A DNA stretch of 64,000 nt from Nematostella vectensis (taxonomy: Eukaryota > Cnidaria > Anthozoa > Actiniaria > Edwardsiidae): positions 6,757,501 through 6,821,500 of the forward strand of contig NC_064035.1 of the NCBI RefSeq assembly GCF_932526225.1. Direction: 5' to 3'. Shown piece after piece: positions 61,201 to 64,000 of this stretch (positions within the stretch are counted from its first letter, which is position 1; every line of letters begins with the position of its first letter). The position numbers were made by a program, and so were the translations under genes. Under the pieces are notes generated by a model. The model worked only from the letters and a program-made list of their open reading frames with translations. It did no database searches and was not told the origin of the DNA.

Positions 61201-64000
61201 TGCGTCTGTAACCGGGTAAGTCCCCATCGTCTGTGGAAAGTGCGTCTGTAACCGGGTAAGTCCCCATCGTCTGTGGAAAGTGCGTCTGCAACCGGGTAAG
61301 TCCCCATCGTCTGTGGAAAGTGCGTCTGTAACCGGGTAAGTCCCCATCGTCTGTGGAAAGTGCGTCTGTAACCGGGTAAGTCCCCATCGTCTGTGGAAAG
61401 TGCGTCTGTAACCGGGTAAGTCCCCATCGTCTGTGGAAAGTGCGTCTGTAACCGGGTAAGTCCCCATCGTCTGTGGAAAGTGCGTCTGTAACCGGGTAAG
61501 TCCCCATCGTCTGTGGAAAGTGCGTCTGTAACCGGGTAAGTCCCCATCGTCTGTGGAAAGTGCGTCTGTAACCGGGTAAGTCCCCATCGTCTGTGGAAAG
61601 TGCGTCTGTAACCGGGTAAGTCCCCATCGTCTGTGGAAAGTGCGTCTGTAACCGGGTAAGTCCCCATCGTCTGTGTTAGGCTTTTTCTTTCCTCTACTAT
61701 ACATTTGATTTACCATGAAGTCTGATTCACACCGTTTTTATTTTCCAATTACTCTTTTTAGAAGAATACTAGGTTCTTGCATTCTTTAGTAAAAAGTAAA
61801 ACTGATAAATTTATGATTTGCCTACCGGACCCGAATATGACCCTTGTTGTTTGCTCCATACCACAGGACCCCCGTGGGCGCATCTATGGCGACAAGTGCC
61901 AATGTAACGACTTCTCCTGTCAGGAGCATCAGGGCTTAGTGTGTGGTGGTAAGTGGATGATGTTAATGATAATGTTAATGTTATATTCTGTAGCATCAGG
62001 GATTAGTGTGTGGTGGTACATAAGTGGATGATGTTAATGATGATGTTAATGTTGGTATATATTCTGTAGCATTAGGGCTTAGTGTGTGGTGGTAAGTGGG
62101 TGATGTCAATGATAATGTTAATGTTATATTCTGTAGCATCAGGGCTTGTTGTGTGGTGGTAAGTGGGTGATGTTAATGATAATGTTAATGTTATATTCTG
62201 TAGCATCAGGGCTTAGTGTGTGGTGGTAAGTGGATGATGTTAATGATAATGTTAATGTTATATTCTGTAGCATCAGGGATTAGTGTGTGGTGGTACATAA
62301 GTGGATGATGTTAATGATGATGTTAATGTTGGTATATATTCTGTAGCATTAGGGCTTAGTGTGTGGTGGTAAGTGGGTGATGTCAATGATAATGTTAATG
62401 TTATATTCTGTAGCATCAGGGCTTGTTGTGTGGTGGTAAGTGGGTGATGTCAATGGTAATGTTAATGTTATATTCTGTAGCATCAGGGCTTGTTGTGTGG
62501 TGTTGGTGTTGTGTGGGTGTTGTTTATGATAATGTTAATGTTAGTTTATATTCAGGAGCATCAGAGGTTAGTATGTGGTGCTAAGTGGATGTTGTTAACG
62601 ATAATGTTAATGCTAGTATCTGCATACCCCAAATTAATATGTGGTGCTAAGTGGGTGTTGTTAACGATAATGTTAATGCTAGTATCTGTATACCCCAAAT
62701 TAATATCGTGAGACGAACCCGCTCCACATAAGACTCTCTACTGCTACCCTGAATTCCAGAGGTTCTCGTGTCGCCGAAAACCCAAAAGCGCGACAAAAAG
62801 TGCCGAAGAGAGATTATCGCTCGGCTTTTCATTTGAAGCCGGGAGCGACAATCCTCTAACCCCAGGGCACGGGTATTCTACTGCGGGTGTTGTAGTCAAA
62901 ACTGTAATGTTAGTATTTGTATACTGCAAATAAACGTCGCGAGGCATGATTAGTCCTCCCTTGAAATATGGACGGCTCAACGCAGTTCACAGCAATGAGG
63001 GTCATTTTGTGTGTTAGGCGCTATAACCGAAGGTGGTGTCTTCTAATGAAGCGAACTAGGTTTTGATCTTTAAAATCCAAGCTGACGTAACCTATATTCT
63101 AACCCGAGCTATCGGACGCAATTTTTTTAGTGCAGTAATTGTACGGTCTTGTCCATCATGGCACTCCTAGGTGGCTTAGAATAAATGTACGTTCATCTGG
63201 TGTATTTGCACGGTAGTTCTCAGTTGAGAAGTATAATAATTGAATATATGTGTTTAGGTAATGAGCGTGGGGTCTGTGACTGCGGCGTCTGTAAATGCAA
63301 GGACGTGTATGTTGGCGTGAACTGTGGCCAGAGAAACTGCTCACTACTCGATTTCGAGTGCCGAAAGGACAAAGGATCTGTAAGAGCCCACATCATATAC
63401 TCCCAATTCATAAAGCGTTGCCCAAGTAATAGTCAAGACTCTATTATAGACAACTGAGCTAAATAACGGCTATTTCTGACTAGTTTAAATTAAGGAATGT
63501 GTCAAAATACTATCTATGACATCCCAAAGTTTTCGGCGTTTATTTGAGTTCTTCCCTGTGCCTATACGTTTTGTTAAGTTCAAGCTAGTTACCAACTTTT
63601 GTATCCATGCTCATATCATTTTTTTCGTATCTGTGCTTCAGCCCGTTTGTGGAGGTCCCGACCGCGGCACGTGTGAATGCGGAAAATGCAAGTGCAACCG
63701 AAAGTACACCGGCCAGTACTGCGAGGAATGTCCGGTTAGTATTTCAAATTTCTTTTTTCACTCAAATTGTTATACCCATATTCATACATAAGTCGTAAAT
63801 CCTTGCGATGCCTTTCTAACAATAAGTCACGCAAAAGAGCCACTGACAGGGGTGGAGCCAGGATTTATTGAATAAGGCTTGGGGGAAGGGGGGCAATGTA
63901 TAAAGCATATTGGTGAGGTTAATTCGTGTTGTAAATTAGTGAGATACATTTCTTCTAGACGCACACTAGAAGCGAACGTTCTACCATCAGACTTCCTATA
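52300..64000 (+). CDS. Integrin beta subunit (partial, continues past window)
   Basis: Beta chain of a heterodimeric adhesion receptor. Twenty-two exons join in frame to 625 aa so far: 52300-52369, 53570-53643, 53755-53871, 53959-54022, 54627-54758, 54912-54999, 55079-55172, 55722-55811, 56148-56234, 56721-56798, 57114-57209, 57436-57531, 58206-58279, 58346-58400, 59123-59184, 59342-59429, 59768-59841, 60448-60513, 61143-61215, 61867-61948, 63258-63379, 63642-63734. A signal peptide ([17 protein letters not shown]) leads into a Cys-rich PSI domain ([19 protein letters not shown]). The beta-I domain has [12 protein letters not shown] (MIDAS Asp133, Ser135, Ser137), a Cys-bounded specificity loop and [12 protein letters not shown]. 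Cys-rich I-EGF modules follow ([30 protein letters not shown]). The transmembrane and cytoplasmic exons lie beyond the window. Exons 19 and 20 are each followed by a donor-containing array. Confidence 0.95.
52431..52838. mobile_element. Inverted-repeat element with expanded end (about seven 36-38-bp units)
   Basis: In integrin intron 1. The left end CAGGGGCAGATCCAAGATTT is inversely related to TATCCGCCCCTG, which recurs in each tandem unit of the right half (CTGCTGCAGTACCTGGTCAC plus TATCCGCCCC, 52575-52838). The terminal repeat has apparently been caught up in a minisatellite. CAGGGG...ATCCAGG-like ends recall hAT-type non-autonomous elements; a similar left end lies at 63847. Confidence 0.55.
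57660..57893 (-). mobile_element. tRNA-derived SINE in integrin intron 12
   Basis: Read on the minus strand the head is tRNA-like: CGTGGCGCAGTTGGCAGAG (A-box region), and about 50 bases later GGGTTCGATTGCC (B box). The body (CTTTGCTCTGAGGGTTTTTC) is not tRNA-like. The insertion between the two boxes is too long and unpaired for a functional tRNA. Two decayed relatives are at 10693-10765 and 16448-16560. Confidence 0.75.
58685..58785. repeat. Small inverted repeat in integrin intron 14
   Basis: TAGGCTCGATTTCCA at 58694-58708 and TGGAAATCAAGCCTA at 58764-58778 are inverses with one mismatch, around a loop of about 55 bases. It is possibly a degraded foldback element. Confidence 0.4.
60536..60655 (-). 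mobile_element. C-run repeat element, copy 2
   Basis: In integrin intron 18. On the minus strand it shares AACAGGGGGTGGGGCACTG, CAATATTTT and ATTATAAGGAAATGACCA with 45865-46045. Confidence 0.6.
61188..61675 (+). repeat. Twelve-copy array of integrin exon 19 end plus splice donor
   Basis: The exact 40-base unit comprises the last 28 coding bases (TCTGTGGAAAGTGCGTCTG...CGG, encoding CGKCVCNR) and 12 intron bases (GTAAGTCCCCAT plus joint). Twelve full copies start at 61188 and every 40 bases after, then a partial one. All twelve keep the strong donor CGG-GTAAGT. Copies are nearly identical (I see one internal change, in copy 3), so the array is young or actively homogenised. Confidence 0.97.
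61926..62700 (+). repeat. Array of integrin exon 20 end plus splice donor, about 10-12 copies
   Basis: Units of 66-77 bases begin with the exon 20 end (GCATCAGGGCTTAGTGTGTGG) and run through the donor into a TTAATGATAATGTTAATG tract. A block of four units (67+77+66+67 = 277 bases) is itself repeated. Most copies keep GGTG-GTAAGTGG; two have GTACAT, and the last ones have lost the donor. Most units also carry TTCTGTAG just before CATCAGGG, so each looks like a 22-base pseudo-exon with its own AG and GT. Confidence 0.93.

Noticed and set aside
61087-61716. Long overlapping open frames (up to about 209 codons) on the minus strand
   Set aside because: They arise because the 40-bp unit lacks stops in all three minus frames. 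The three frames are the same peptide permuted, and the region is the antisense of an integrin exon-donor array.

Overview
The window is animal genomic DNA, most likely from an anthozoan cnidarian such as a sea anemone. The taxon is an inference. Direct support is the dense set of long intron-rich genes with canonical GT-AG introns, proteins of clear animal type (integrin beta, GalNAc-transferases with lectin tails, FBXL4, bifunctional FTCD) and abundant small inverted-repeat elements. There are no bacterial-style operons. I placed exons by eye from conserved protein sequence plus splice sites. In all seven gene models every exon-exon junction keeps the reading frame, which is strong internal support.

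Layout: MOCS1 (minus, 610-6114) and CRNKL1/crooked neck (plus, 6934-16756) diverge from a short spacer that holds the tail of a LINE. CRNKL1 converges on FBXL4 (minus, 17215-24197), and the two polyadenylation signals are almost back to back. FBXL4 diverges from the first of two tandem polypeptide GalNAc-transferase genes (plus, 24879-30142 and 34669-42100). The spacer between these holds a 36-bp array inside an inverted-repeat element and a 43-bp minisatellite of about 60 copies. The second GALNT converges on FTCD (minus, 43756-50444). FTCD diverges, across a spacer with a near-perfect 70-bp palindrome, from an integrin beta gene (plus, from 52300) that runs off the right edge.

The genes do not form one pathway. 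MOCS1 makes the molybdopterin precursor in mitochondria, FBXL4 is a mitochondrion-linked F-box protein, CRNKL1 is a spliceosome scaffold, the GALNTs start mucin-type O-glycosylation in the Golgi, FTCD links histidine breakdown to folate, and integrin beta is a cell-adhesion receptor subunit.

The most unusual signal is a repeated architecture. At five introns in four genes (MOCS1 exon 10, CRNKL1 exon 9, GALNT-B exon 2, integrin beta exons 19 and 20), a segment that starts in the last bases of the exon, crosses the 5' splice site and ends in the intron has been duplicated in tandem, giving from 2 to 13 ordered copies of the splice donor. I saw no such array on any 3' splice site. A second theme is minisatellite arrays nested inside short terminal-inverted-repeat elements (three cases). 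The rest of the non-coding DNA holds small inverted-repeat elements, a tRNA-derived SINE family and DNA in which I recognise nothing.
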